Notes: generated by a model not told the origin, from the sequence alone. 64,000 nucleotides of DNA from Pyxidicoccus sp. MSG2 (GCF_026626705.1 NZ_JAPNKC010000001.1:806001-870000), one strand, 5' to 3'. Shown: positions 34,101-42,933, numbered from the stretch's first letter. A program made the numbers and translations.

Positions 34101-37100
34101 CTCCACCACCACCGGTGCCTTGCCGCCCGTCAGCGGCTTGCGCAGCACGCGCCGCTCGCCCTGGTACACGTCCAGCATCAGGGGCTGCCCCTCGAAGCCG
34201 GAGAAGGCCAGCAGCCGCGCCACCTCACCCACCCGCACCGTGGCGCGCTCCAGCACCAGCGACGCCGGCAGTGCAATGGGCGCGGCCTCGCCCGCCACCA
34301 GCAGCTCGCGCGCCACGGTGAACGTCTGGCCGAAGGCGTCCGTCGTCTCGTAGTGCAGCCGGTACGCACCGGCCTTCAGCGCGGGCAGCTTCACCCGGGC
34401 CAGGCCCTCCGCGTCGTGCTGCACGGCGCCCTTCGCCTGCTCCCCGCCGTCCTGCCAGCGGGCCAGCGCCGCCTGGGGCGAATAGTCCGTGTCCCAGCGG
34501 GGCTGGAGCTTGTCGCCTGGAGTGGGCGTGCGCACCGCCTCCGGATCCACCTCCACGGCGGGCGGCTCGACGATGGGCTCGTCCGCGGGCAACAGCGGCT
34601 GCGAGGGCTGCTTCAGCGCCACCAGTCGCCAGCGGCCGGGGCCGGGTTGCGGCACGCCGTCCAGCGTGGTGCGCACCAGCTTCACCTCGGGGGCCACGCC
34701 CTCGCGGAAGAAGCCCTCGTCCGCGTCCACGCGTCCCTCCACCGCGACGAAGCCCAGCCGGAAGGCGCGCTCGGCCGAGCGCGTCTCTCCGCCCTCGTCC
34801 GTCGCGTCCGCTTCGATGCGGTAGCGCCACGTGAGCCCCGGCGTGCGCGCGGAGCGCTCATCCGCCTCGGGCGTGAAGGTGATGCCGAAGCCGCCGTCCT
34901 CCGCCAGCGAGGACGTGCCGGACGCCACCACCTGCCGCTTCACCGAAACGGAGGACCGGTCCCACCACCACCACCAGGGCAGCACCGGCTCGCGGAAGGC
35001 GCGCCAGCGCACGGTGCCGGACGCCACCGGCAGCCCGAAGTAGTAGCGCGCCTCGCCCTTGAAGGTGGCCGGCCGGTTGAGGCGCAGCGGTGCCTCCGGG
35101 TCCTTCAGCGTCACCTCGAAGGTGGGCCGCTTGTACTCCTCCACGCGGATGGAGGTGCCTCCGCCCGTCGCCACGCGCACGGACCAGGCGCCCAGCACGC
35201 GGCCGGTGGGCACGGTGAACTCCCCCGCCGCCGAGCCGAACCCGTTGGTGCGCACCTCGCGCTTCTCCACCTCCTGGTTGTTGGGGTCCATCAGCGACAC
35301 CACCAGCGACTGCTCCGGCAGCGTCCGGTAGCGCGCCTGGTCGCCGCGCCCGCGGAAGGCCACGACCTTCCAGAGCACCTTCTGCAGCGGGCGGTACACG
35401 CTGCGGTCGGTGAAGACCAGCGACGAGGTGGACTCCTGCGGCTCGCTTCGCGGGTAGAAGGAGAAGCCATTGGGGTGGAGCAACGTCTCGCGCCCGCGTC
35501 CCGCCACCAGCAGGTAGCTCTGGTACGACTGTCCCTTCGGCGCCTGGAAGGTCACCTCGCCCTGCGGATTCGTGGTGGCGCTGGCCACCTCGCGGAAGCC
35601 CTTGTTGTAGTCGGTGAGGATGAGGCGCACCGGCACCTCCGACACGGGCTTGCCGGACTCCCCCTGCACCACCCGCGCCTCCACCGAGGTGCCCGCCGTG
35701 GCGCGCGTGACGATGACCCACGGCGACACCGTCATGAACACCGCCTGCACGCGGTTGTTCTTGCTCCCGAAGTCCTCTCGCGCGGAGGCGGCGATGATGT
35801 ACGTGCCCGGCTGCTCCAGCGGCGGCGTGACGAAGGTGCGGTGCTCGCGCAGGTCCTGCGTCGCCGGCAGCTGCGTCGTCCACGAGGCCACCGGCTTCTG
35901 GCTGTTGAAGATGCGCAGCAGCGCGTCGCCGTAGGGGAGGACGTTGTAGTCGTCCACCTTCGCCAGTCGCTTCTCCAAATCGAACGCGTAGGCGCGGAAG
36001 TAGACCGCCGGCACGTTGCGGTGGGTGACTTCCACCGAGCGGCGGCGCGGCCCGTCCGACTGCATGGAGGCGAGGCGGAAGTCCGGGGCCTCCAGCGCGC
36101 TCACCAGGGCGGCGCAGCGCCGCGAGCCCTCCGACTTCGGGTACGCGTCCACGCACGGCTTCGCCAGCGCGAGCGCGCGCACCGGGTGCCCCGCGGCGCT
36201 CTCCAGCTCCGCCAGTTGCCCCTGCCCCATGCCCCACCACGCCACGTCGCGGAAGGGGGTGAGGAACGCGGCGAGGTGCTGGCGGATGCGGGCCGCGTCG
36301 TCCTTCTCGCTGAAGTGCACGGACAGCACCTCGTAGCGCTTGAGCCGCGCCTCCAGCGCCGCCTCACGCCGGCCCCCGGCGCGGTGCCAGGCCTCCAGGT
36401 CCGCGAGCACCGCCACCACCTTCACCAGCGGGTGGAGGTTCGGGTCCGTCAGGTCCACGGTGGGCGAGCCCTCGAGCAGCGAGCGCAGGTCCAGGCGATA
36501 GACTTCGTTGGCGTGCTCGGGCCGCCAGTGGGAGCTGTCCGCCAGCACCGCCACGCGCAGGTACGAGACGGCGTCGCGCAGCGTGGAGCGGATGCCCGCG
36601 GGGTAGGTGTTGGGCCGGATGTACTCGGACAGCACCGTCACCGGCTCGGTGCCCAGCTTCTCACGCTGCTTCCACACGTCCTCGTAGGCGCGCTGCGCCT
36701 CGGTGAGGATCTGCTCGTACGTCCACGACTTGAGGTCCACCGGGCCGGTGGAGGCCACCGCCTCGCGCTGGCGCACCTCCCAGCCGTAGGCCTGCGCGTA
36801 GGTGACCAGCGATTGGGCGTAGAAGAGGTTCAGCGTGGCGCGCGGCAGCACGCCCTTCGGCCAGGGCTGCTCGCGCAGGAAGCGCACCGACGTCTCGTAG
36901 CCATGCAGCGCGCTGCGCAGTTGCACCGTGCGCACCAGCGCCCGCGCCCACTCCGCCTCGTCGGTGCCGCCCTTCGCCTTCTCCAGGCGGGCCTCGGCGC
37001 CCTGCGCCGCGGCCTCCACCTTCTGCTCGTCCACCAACGCGTCGATGGCCTTCCACGTCGGCGGGGCCTTCCCCTGCCCCAGCGCGGGCAAGGAGGTCAG

Positions 37101-37160
37101 CAGCAGGGATAGCAGCAACAGGGCGGAGGAGGACGCTCGGGTCCAGGGAGTCCGGTGCAT
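31104..37160 (-). CDS. bacterial alpha-2-macroglobulin family protein
   Basis: A 2,018-residue secreted protein. The ATG at 37160 gives a signal peptide (MHRTPWTRASSS, a Leu-rich core, LPALGQG). A GTG 18 bp upstream is possible. An N-terminal helical region of about 350 residues precedes the MG domains; a Pro/Ala-rich linker (PPPPPPAPPPEP) lies near the middle. The thioester motif CTEQ is present with Cys1481 (YPYECTEQTLNRF), followed by an alpha-helical thioester domain and a C-terminal beta domain. Bacterial macroglobulins trap proteases in the periplasm and usually partner with PBP1C, which is not seen here. No lipobox Cys follows the signal peptide. Confidence 0.92.
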   Translation of the reverse strand: MHRTPWTRASSSALLLLSLLLTSLPALGQGKAPPTWKAIDALVDEQKVEAAAQGAEARLEKAKGGTDEAEWARALVRTVQLRSALHGYETSVRFLREQPWPKGVLPRATLNLFYAQSLVTYAQAYGWEVRQREAVASTGPVDLKSWTYEQILTEAQRAYEDVWKQREKLGTEPVTVLSEYIRPNTYPAGIRSTLRDAVSYLRVAVLADSSHWRPEHANEVYRLDLRSLLEGSPTVDLTDPNLHPLVKVVAVLADLEAWHRAGGRREAALEARLKRYEVLSVHFSEKDDAARIRQHLAAFLTPFRDVAWWGMGQGQLAELESAAGHPVRALALAKPCVDAYPKSEGSRRCAALVSALEAPDFRLASMQSDGPRRRSVEVTHRNVPAVYFRAYAFDLEKRLAKVDDYNVLPYGDALLRIFNSQKPVASWTTQLPATQDLREHRTFVTPPLEQPGTYIIAASAREDFGSKNNRVQAVFMTVSPWVIVTRATAGTSVEARVVQGESGKPVSEVPVRLILTDYNKGFREVASATTNPQGEVTFQAPKGQSYQSYLLVAGRGRETLLHPNGFSFYPRSEPQESTSSLVFTDRSVYRPLQKVLWKVVAFRGRGDQARYRTLPEQSLVVSLMDPNNQEVEKREVRTNGFGSAAGEFTVPTGRVLGAWSVRVATGGGTSIRVEEYKRPTFEVTLKDPEAPLRLNRPATFKGEARYYFGLPVASGTVRWRAFREPVLPWWWWWDRSSVSVKRQVVASGTSSLAEDGGFGITFTPEADERSARTPGLTWRYRIEADATDEGGETRSAERAFRLGFVAVEGRVDADEGFFREGVAPEVKLVRTTLDGVPQPGPGRWRLVALKQPSQPLLPADEPIVEPPAVEVDPEAVRTPTPGDKLQPRWDTDYSPQAALARWQDGGEQAKGAVQHDAEGLARVKLPALKAGAYRLHYETTDAFGQTFTVARELLVAGEAAPIALPASLVLERATVRVGEVARLLAFSGFEGQPLMLDVYQGERRVLRKPLTGGKAPVVVEVPVTEELRGGFTAVLVAVRDWQYLGFSSPVFVPWDDKELSLEFATFRDKLRPGAKETWRVTVRGPKGAKVEAGAAELLAYMYDQSLDLFAPHTPPSVAALYPHRASHVDLRSSLAVAMAQWVVSQGYGDVQGWNPPEPDALRFEDEYGLGGPGYRRYRNQAMGGAVRRERMTAAPSAARPMEESESGAPPPPPPAPPPEPAKPTLQAEAKNADKAQNAQAGQAAPAEGLRSNFAETAFWVPQLLTGADGSATLEFTVPDSVTAWSVWVHGITRDLKGGSVQRTTRSVKELMVRPYVPRFLREGDRAVLEVVVNNAAEKPQQGTLTLDIVDAQTQKSLLADFGVKGASQAFNVAAGRGTNLRFALTAPAKVGAVAFRVEARAGNLSDGELRPLPVLPGRMHLSQSRFVTLKGKSSKTMTFEDLRAGGDPTRVNEQLVVTVDAQLFYAALQSLPYLMDYPYECTEQTLNRFVSSGILASLYGQYPEVAKMAKKMSERATQFETFDEVDPNRKMALEETPWLEMAKGGPQAEADLVRVLDPKVAAAERISAMGKLRKAQTSSGGFPWWPGGPPSPFMTLYILHGLSRAMEYGVEVPPEMTRNAWGYVARHFREEYADKLMKKGQGWEFLTFLNYVASAYPSERYTGEALTAAERERMLAFSYKHWKKHSPYLKGYLALTLKRAGQGKDAEKVWESVMDSAKSSEELGTYWAPEDRSWLWYNDTTETHAFALRTLTELKPKDPRREGLVQWLLLDKKLNHWKSTRATAEALYALVKYLQSEGALGVREDAKVTVGPRVVQMEFSPDEYTGKKNQVVVPGPELNPATMSSVVVEKTTPGFAFASATWHFSTEKLPEEERGDFFNVSRRYFRREREGREAVLQPLAEGAVLKPGDEVEVQISLRTKHAAEYVHLRDPRAAGLEPENAQSRHKWDLGIVWYEETRDSGTNFFFEWLPAGEYTFKYRLRANMAGTFRVGPATVQSMYAPEFTAYSTGAVLTVGPAK

Positions 37161-37209
37161 GGGCGGCACTCTAGACACAGCCGCCCGCCGAATCGTTCCA
37201 CAATGAACC

Positions 37210-37827
37210 TCAAGGTGACGCGGGCGTGGGGGCCTTGCGGCGCAGCCCCACCAGGTAGACCTCCATGCTCGCGCCGCGCGTGGCCTCCGGGCGCACGACC
37301 TTCACTTCCTCGAAAAGTGAGCGCACCTGGTTGCGGAAGTCCTCGAAGTCGCCGCCCATGAACACCTTGGCGACGAAGGACGAGCCGGGCCGGCCGCGCG
37401 CGGCGGCCACCTCCAGCGCCTTGCCCGCGAGCCGCAGGCTGCGCGCCTCGTCCGTGGCCTTGATGCCACTCGTCTTCGGCGCCATGTCGGAGATGACCGC
37501 GTCGAAGGGGCCGTCGTACATCGCCGCCAGCTTCGCGTCGAAGTCGTCCGCCAGCACGTCCAGCACCGCGGTCTGCACGTGCCGCTGCGTGAAGGGACGG
37601 ATGGCGACGATGTCCACGCCAATCACGCGCCCCCCCGTCCCCACCGCCTCCGCGAGAATCTGGAGGAAGCCTCCCGGGGCCGCCCCCAGGTCGAGCACCA
37701 CGTGCCCCTTCTTCACCATCGGGAAGCGTTTGATGAGCTCGTCGACCTTGAACGCCGAGCGGGCGCGCAGCCCCTCTTGCTTGGCCTTCTGGAAGAAGTG
37801 GTCTTTCGGACGGTAGGGCTTGCCCAT
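37210..37827 (-). CDS. rlmE: 23S rRNA (uridine-2'-O)-methyltransferase
   Basis: A 205-residue FtsJ/RrmJ protein. The family N-terminus PYRPKDHFFQKAKQEGLRAR and ARSAFKVDEL are present. The SAM site is VLDLGAAPGGF, catalytic Asp lies in ISDMAPKTSG, Lys in VAKVFMGG and Glu in the C-terminal RGASMEVYLVG. It methylates U2552 of 23S rRNA during 50S assembly. ATG 37827 (MGKPYRP) matches family length; an ATG 21 bp upstream is an alternative. It precedes the macroglobulin gene on the same strand by 50 bp. Confidence 0.94.
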   Translation of the reverse strand: MGKPYRPKDHFFQKAKQEGLRARSAFKVDELIKRFPMVKKGHVVLDLGAAPGGFLQILAEAVGTGGRVIGVDIVAIRPFTQRHVQTAVLDVLADDFDAKLAAMYDGPFDAVISDMAPKTSGIKATDEARSLRLAGKALEVAAARGRPGSSFVAKVFMGGDFEDFRNQVRSLFEEVKVVRPEATRGASMEVYLVGLRRKAPTPASP

Positions 37828-37924
37828 GTCAGGGGGGCTCCCTACCATCCGCTACTGTCTTCGGGAAGCCGGAGCGGTCGCGGGTGTCCTGGCCCGCGCA
37901 ATGGCCAGTCCGGAGGACGTTGAA

Positions 37925-38338
37925 ATGGGCACCCGGAGCGTGACTGTGGCGCTGTGCGTCTCCCTGCTTTCCGCGGGTATGGCGGGCTACTGCTACACGC
38001 GCTCGGACGCACTGCAGGTGCAGGGGCAGTGGCTGATGGAGCGCGGCACCGCCCAGGCCGAGGACTACGCGAACCGGCTGGACGGCTCGGCGGCGGACGC
38101 GCAGCTCAAGTCCTTCGCGGAGCGCCGGGCGGTGCTGGAGCGGGCACACCGGTGGCAGCGCGGCATGATGCTGGGCATCCTGGCGTCGATGCTGGCCGCC
38201 GTGTCCGCCTACCTGCTCTTCCTGCTCAAGCGCCTGGATGACCAGTTGGTGGACGCCACGGGTGAGCCGCGCCCGTCCGCGCCGCCGCCTGTCTCCTCGG
38301 AGCGCGCTCCGGCGCTCATCTCCAGCCCGCAGCGCTGA
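37925..38338 (+). CDS. small inner-membrane protein of unknown function
   Basis: A 137-residue product. The ATG follows GGAGGA by 7 bases. A hydrophobic segment at about 5-25 (VTVALCVSLLSAGMAGYCY) and a second at about 80-103 (MMLGILASMLAAVSAYLLFLL) flank a charged helical stretch of about 55 residues, which would be exposed on one side of the membrane. The C-terminal tail is Pro/Ser-rich. I do not recognise the family. It is divergent from rlmE. Confidence 0.65.
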   Translation: MGTRSVTVALCVSLLSAGMAGYCYTRSDALQVQGQWLMERGTAQAEDYANRLDGSAADAQLKSFAERRAVLERAHRWQRGMMLGILASMLAAVSAYLLFLLKRLDDQLVDATGEPRPSAPPPVSSERAPALISSPQR

Positions 38339-38400
38339 AGGCTCCCCACACGCGGGGACTCGCTGGCACAATGGTGGCCCCTTCTCCCGTGGAGGTGGCC

Positions 38401-38688
38401 ATGCCCGGCTGCGCGCACTGTGGACGCCCGCTCGACATCATCGCCAACCAGGTGGGGCGGCGCGACGTATGCCCCGGCTGTGGCGAGGACGTACGCTCGT
38501 GCCGCAACTGCCGGCACTTCGACCCGGGCGTGGCCAAGGAGTGCAAGGAGCCCCTCGCGGAGGTGCCCAAGGACAAGGACGGCGCCAACTTCTGCGAGCT
38601 GTTCCAGATTGGCGAGGGCGGCATCCACGAGAAGGAGAGCCGCGACGCCCTGCTGAACGCCGCGGAGGCCCTGTTCCGGAAGAAGTGA
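38401..38688 (+). CDS. small double zinc-ribbon protein
   Basis: A 95-residue protein whose ATG follows GGAGGTGG. Cysteines pair as Cys4/Cys7 with Cys24/Cys27 (CAHC, CPGC), a classic zinc ribbon. Cys34, Cys37, Cys48 and Cys65 (CRNCRHFDPG, KECKEP, NFCELF) form a second likely metal site. No enzymatic motif is visible. Such proteins often bind nucleic acid or other proteins. It lies 62 bp after the membrane protein gene. Function unknown. Confidence 0.7.
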   Translation: MPGCAHCGRPLDIIANQVGRRDVCPGCGEDVRSCRNCRHFDPGVAKECKEPLAEVPKDKDGANFCELFQIGEGGIHEKESRDALLNAAEALFRKK

Positions 38689-38697
38689 GTCCCGCGC

Positions 38698-41028
38698 CTA
38701 CTGAGACCTCAGCGCGGCGTCCACGTGCCCCTCATGCAGGGCCTGCTTCGTGCCGGCGTCCTGCTCGGAGCGGAGCGCTATCTCGACCTTCTTGATGGTG
38801 CCCGTGAAGGGCACGCCGTGCTCGTACGGCCCCACCGCGGCGCCGGTGTCCTCGCCGATGTCGAACGTCTCCCCGCTCATCGAGAAGATGAAGGGAATCG
38901 TCTTCTCGACACGGCCCTGGCCGGCGACCCGGCCGTTGACCCACAGCCGCGCGGTGCCGCCCCTGCCGAGCCCGCCGCCGTCGTAGTCGAAGGCCAGCTT
39001 CAGCGTGACTTCGCCGGGGGGCAACGCCTCCGCACATTCGACGGCGTACGTCTCATGGCCCATCCAGTTGTAGAAGTAGACGGGCTTCCCGTCGTGGACG
39101 GAGAGAGACCAGCCGGCCATGTTCCCGCCCTGGCTGACGATGACGCCCTCCGCGCCAGCTTCGGGGACCACCAGCTCGGCGGTCAGGTCGAACGAGGTGT
39201 TCTTCACGTTCACCGTGGACAGCTCCGGCATGCGGACGTTCTCACGGTAGTAGGTGACCTTCGTCCGGCCCTCGAGCAGGTTGGGCCGGTTCTCCGGCAG
39301 CGCCCGCTGGACGGTGTCGTCACTCAGTGGGTACACGTCGTATCTGCGCGCCTCCTGGTCGAAGAGCGCCTGCAGTTCACGGAGCTTGTCCGGGTACCGT
39401 GCCGCCAGGTCCTCGCTCTGGCTGTAGTCCCGGGCGATGTCATACAGCTCCCAGGTCTCCTCCGGACCGAAGGGCCGGTTCTCGGCGCGAATCCACGGCA
39501 GCCGCCCGTGGAAGCACGAGGCCATCCATCCATCGTGGTAGAGGGCCCGGTTGCCGAGAATCTCGAAGTACTGCGTCACGTGGGTGCTCGGGGCGTCCTT
39601 CTGGTTGAAGCTGTAGAGCATGCTGACGCCCTCGAGCGGCTTCTGCCGGACGCCGTTGACCTCGTCGGGTGGGTAGATGCCCGCCGCCTCGAAGACGGTG
39701 GGCGCGATGTCGATGATGTGGTGGAACTGCGAGCGCAGGCCGCCCGCGTCCTGGATGCCGTGGGGCCATGAGACGACCAGCCCGTTGCGCGTGCCACCCA
39801 GGTGGCTCGCGACCTGCTTCATCCACTGGAACGGGGAGTCCAGCCCCCAGGCCCAGCCCACGTTGTAGTGGTTCTCACACCGGGGCGAGCCGAAGTCCTC
39901 CAGGTGCGCGAGCAGCCACTCCGGGTCCTCCGGGATGCCGTTCTGGAAGGAGGGGGCGCTCCAGGCGCCGTGGAGGGTGCCCTCGGCGCTCGCGCCGTTG
40001 TCCCCCACGATGTAGATGAAGAGCGTGTTGTCCCAGGCCCCGAGGTCCTTGATGGCCTCGACGACGCGGCCAATCTGCGCGTCGGTATGAGCGAGGAAGC
40101 CGGCGTAGACCTCCATCAGCCGCGAGGCCACCGGCTTGTACCGGTCCGGGTACTCCTCCCAGGAGGGAATCTGCTCCGGGCGCGGCGTCAGCTTCGTGTC
40201 GGGAGGGATGACGCCCAGCTCCAACTGCCGCCGCCAGGTCTCCTCGCGCAGCCTGTCCCAGCCCTGGTCGAACTGGCCCTTGAACCTGTCAATCCACTCC
40301 CGCGCCACGTGGTGGGGACTGTGACCCGCGCCGGGCGCGAAGTAGACGTAGAACGGCTTGTCCGGCGCGGCCGTCTTCTGGTTGCGAATCCAGCCGATGC
40401 ACTGGTCGGCCAGGTCCTCGGTCAGGTGATAGCCCTCCTTGTCGCGGTAGGGCGCAATCGGGGTGGTCTGGTCATAGAGGGCCGGCTCCCACTGCGACGT
40501 CTCACCGCCGAGGAACCCATAGAACTTCTCGAAGCCGAGCCCGGTCGGCCAGCGGTCGAACGGCCCCGCGGCGCTGACTTCCCACATGGGGGTGCAGTGG
40601 CCCTTGCCGAACCAGGCGGTGTTGTAGCCGTGCTCCCGCAACACCTCGGCGGTGGTGGCCACGCTCCGGGGAATGGCGCTGTCATAGCCGGGGAGGCCCG
40701 TGGCGATTTCCGTGATGGCGCCCATATGGGCGCTGTGGTGGTTGCGGCCCGTGATCAGCGCGGCGCGGCTGGGCGAACAGAGGGCCGTGGTGTGGAACTG
40801 GTTGTAGCGCAGCCCCTGTCCGGCCAGCGCCTCCAGGGTGGGCATGGGGATGGGCCCCCCGAAGGTACTGGCGGCGCCGAAGCCCACGTCATCCAGCAGC
40901 ACGATGACGACATTCGGAGCGCTCCTGGGCGGATAGGTGATGGAGGGTTTCGTCGGCTGCACGTCGGCTGTCGTGACGGCCTTCGCGCCACCTGGCGGCC
41001 GGGGGGGCGTCTTCCTGCTCCGCGCCAT
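38698..41028 (-). CDS. arylsulfatase (formylglycine-dependent)
   Basis: A 776-residue sulfatase. The metal-binding start VIVLLDDVGFG is followed by the formylglycine motif CSPSRAALITGR with Cys84, which must be converted by a sulfatase-activating enzyme not encoded in this window. GKGH and the later GDNGASAEG fit the family. The C-terminal ~190 residues form an extra beta-rich region. ATG 41028 follows GGGAGGT; a longer frame upstream is not supported. No signal peptide is seen, so location is uncertain. It hydrolyses sulfate esters. It lies about 10 kb from the sulfotransferases, with no evidence of linkage. Confidence 0.92.
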   Translation of the reverse strand: MARSRKTPPRPPGGAKAVTTADVQPTKPSITYPPRSAPNVVIVLLDDVGFGAASTFGGPIPMPTLEALAGQGLRYNQFHTTALCSPSRAALITGRNHHSAHMGAITEIATGLPGYDSAIPRSVATTAEVLREHGYNTAWFGKGHCTPMWEVSAAGPFDRWPTGLGFEKFYGFLGGETSQWEPALYDQTTPIAPYRDKEGYHLTEDLADQCIGWIRNQKTAAPDKPFYVYFAPGAGHSPHHVAREWIDRFKGQFDQGWDRLREETWRRQLELGVIPPDTKLTPRPEQIPSWEEYPDRYKPVASRLMEVYAGFLAHTDAQIGRVVEAIKDLGAWDNTLFIYIVGDNGASAEGTLHGAWSAPSFQNGIPEDPEWLLAHLEDFGSPRCENHYNVGWAWGLDSPFQWMKQVASHLGGTRNGLVVSWPHGIQDAGGLRSQFHHIIDIAPTVFEAAGIYPPDEVNGVRQKPLEGVSMLYSFNQKDAPSTHVTQYFEILGNRALYHDGWMASCFHGRLPWIRAENRPFGPEETWELYDIARDYSQSEDLAARYPDKLRELQALFDQEARRYDVYPLSDDTVQRALPENRPNLLEGRTKVTYYRENVRMPELSTVNVKNTSFDLTAELVVPEAGAEGVIVSQGGNMAGWSLSVHDGKPVYFYNWMGHETYAVECAEALPPGEVTLKLAFDYDGGGLGRGGTARLWVNGRVAGQGRVEKTIPFIFSMSGETFDIGEDTGAAVGPYEHGVPFTGTIKKVEIALRSEQDAGTKQALHEGHVDAALRSQ

Positions 41029-41256
41029 CGCTGTGTACCTCCCGCCGCACGGACCATCCTCGGCGTCTCCGGTGGTGGAGGCACTCCAGGCGAACGGCGC
41101 CACGAACCCCCGTCACGGAGATGGACATGCACCGCGACATTGCCCCCTGCCCTCGTGGCGGAATCGGCTGACCGGGGCCTGGGATGCACGGAGGCTCGCT
41201 CCCGGAGACTGGGGGTCCCCAAAGCCCCATGCGAGTCAATATCATCACATCTTTCC

Positions 41257-41276
41257 AGTGTCAGTGACATGACACT
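41257..41276 (+). promoter_or_regulatory. palindromic operator candidate before the NHL lipoprotein gene
   Basis: AGTGTCA (41257-41263) and TGACACT (41270-41276) are perfect 7-bp inverted arms separated by GTGACA. The site ends 11 bp before the ATG at 41288, in the 259-bp divergent gap shared with the arylsulfatase. A dimeric regulator could control one or both genes. Confidence 0.5.
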
Positions 41277-41287
41277 ACGCTCCACGG

Positions 41288-42166
41288 ATGCACCTGGAAC
41301 GACGTTTCTTTCTGCGGCTCTCGGCGGTGGGAGCCGCCTCGCTCATTTTGCCCGTCGCGGGCACCGGCTGTGTCGGCTCACAGGGGGTGAAGGCGCTCCA
41401 GGTGGGAGGGCGGGACTCACTCCTCTACATCGACGCCCTGGGGAACGTCCTGGAGCTGCGGCCGCGCGAGCACCAGGTGTTGGTGCGCGGCGTGGACGGC
41501 GCGGAGCTGGCCACACTGGGCGGCTTCGGCCGTGGAGCCACGGAGCTCAATGGCCCGGCGGCGGTGGCGCTCGGGACGGAGGGCCGCGTGTACGTCGTGG
41601 ACCGGGGCAACCACCGCGTCCAGGTCTACACGCGCAACGGCGCGCACGTGGGGCAGATTGGCCGTGCGGGCAAGGAGGACGGGCGCTTCCTCTACCCCTC
41701 CGGCGCCTGTGTGGATGCGCAGGGGCGGCTCCTGGTCAGCGACGGGTTGAACCACCGGGTGCAGGTGTTCTCTCCCGGCGGTGAGTGGCTGGGCACGTTC
41801 GGCGCAGGTGAGCTGCAACTGCCACGCGGTATCGCGGTGGGGCCGGAGGGGCACATCCACGTGGTGGACTCCGGCCACGCTCGCATCGCCGTCTACGACG
41901 CCACGGGCCGTGGCGTGGGGAGCTACGGACACTACGGACGCGAGGCCGAGGGGATGATGTGGCCGCGCGCCATCACCGTGGACGCGGCCGGCACGGCGTA
42001 CGTGGCGGATGCCACCTGCAACGCGGTGCACGTCTTCGACGCGGACGGTGCCTTCGTCGAGCGGCTCCCGCTCCAGCGCGAGGGCGGGCCCGCCTCGGCC
42101 GTCCACGTCGCGCTGTCTCCGACGGGGGAGTTGAAGGTCTCAGCGCGCGCGGGACGGCCGGACTGA
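41288..42166 (+). CDS. NHL-repeat lipoprotein with Tat-like signal
   Basis: A 292-residue protein. The N-terminus carries a twin-arginine motif (ERRFFLRLSAVGAASL) and a lipobox ending at Cys28 (AGTGC), so it is likely folded before export and lipid-anchored. At least four NHL blades follow, with repeats such as VYVVDRGNHRVQVY, LLVSDGLNHRVQVF, IHVVDSGHARIAVY and AYVADATCNAVHVF, which would make a beta-propeller. It is probably a binding or scaffold protein. No catalytic residues are evident. Confidence 0.85.
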   Translation: MHLERRFFLRLSAVGAASLILPVAGTGCVGSQGVKALQVGGRDSLLYIDALGNVLELRPREHQVLVRGVDGAELATLGGFGRGATELNGPAAVALGTEGRVYVVDRGNHRVQVYTRNGAHVGQIGRAGKEDGRFLYPSGACVDAQGRLLVSDGLNHRVQVFSPGGEWLGTFGAGELQLPRGIAVGPEGHIHVVDSGHARIAVYDATGRGVGSYGHYGREAEGMMWPRAITVDAAGTAYVADATCNAVHVFDADGAFVERLPLQREGGPASAVHVALSPTGELKVSARAGRPD

Positions 42167-42180
42167 GTCACGCCGCACGT

Positions 42181-42218
42181 CGGTCTCACGAAGCGGCACG
42201 GATGCGCTCGTGAGACCG
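42181..42218. terminator. long hairpin between convergent genes
   Basis: CGGTCTCACGA (42181-42191) and TCGTGAGACCG (42208-42218) form a perfect 11-bp stem with a 16-base loop, between the NHL gene and the leftward gene ending at 42249. It could work as a bidirectional terminator although no T-run follows. Confidence 0.5.
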
Positions 42219-42248
42219 GCGGCCCCGCGGCGGCGGAGCCAGCGCGGG

Positions 42249-42857
42249 TTACCGCTCGTGGGGTGCGCCCACCGCCACGGCCGACCCGAAGAACGGGAGG
42301 ACGCTCGAGAAGTCCTTCGGCGGTGGAGTGACGACGGTGGGCCCGGCCTCTCCCCACTGGGTGATGCCGTGGGGCAGCAGCTGGCGCAGGTCATACCGCT
42401 GACCTTCGAAGTCGAACTCCGTGCTCCATACGAGCCGGGCCGTGAAGACGTTGAGCGAGAGCGCCCGGTGCGTGGCGGGCATCCCAGCGAATGCGCCACC
42501 CGCGACGACGCTGGCCCGCCGGAACGTGGCGATGCGCTTCCCATCCGAGAACGAGTCCGGGTGCTCGAAGGACGCGCCCACGTGCTTCGCGTCCTTGAGG
42601 TACAGGCTGAAGTCGCCCACCACGTCCATGCTCAGGGACAGGCTGCCGTTGGTGACCTTCGCCGCGGTGAACGGCTCGGACCGGAACGTGAGCCGCGCCG
42701 TCGCCTCGCTCATGTTCTTCATGTCCGTGAAGAGCGGCCCCTGAAGTCCCTCCAGGTGGAGGAAGTAGCCCAGGTCCTGCTCGGTCTTCCCGTCCGACGA
42801 CACGTAGAACCGGCCCGTCACGTACCACGCCACGCTTGCCGCCATCAGCGGTGCCAT
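42249..42857 (-). CDS. hypothetical beta-rich protein
   Basis: A 202-residue protein that I do not recognise. GGGAGG lies 4 bases before the first ATG, and a second in-frame ATG follows 12 bp later. The sequence alternates polar and hydrophobic residues (YVTGRFYVSS, GSLSLSMDVVGDFSLYL, LSLNVFTARLVWSTEF), suggesting a beta sandwich. There is no signal peptide, membrane segment or Cys. Its start is 76 bp from the divergent methyltransferase gene. Confidence 0.65.
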   Translation of the reverse strand: MAPLMAASVAWYVTGRFYVSSDGKTEQDLGYFLHLEGLQGPLFTDMKNMSEATARLTFRSEPFTAAKVTNGSLSLSMDVVGDFSLYLKDAKHVGASFEHPDSFSDGKRIATFRRASVVAGGAFAGMPATHRALSLNVFTARLVWSTEFDFEGQRYDLRQLLPHGITQWGEAGPTVVTPPPKDFSSVLPFFGSAVAVGAPHER

Positions 42858-42933
42858 CCGTCCTCCCGTTTCCGCACGTGAGCTTCGACCATGCCACGCA
42901 CCCGGCGGTCCGGGGTACGGCTATCGTCGAGCC

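Noticed and set aside
32901..37112. Long open frame antisense to the alpha-2-macroglobulin gene
   Set aside because: Same artefact: Arg/Leu/His-rich product without motifs, while the minus strand encodes an intact macroglobulin.
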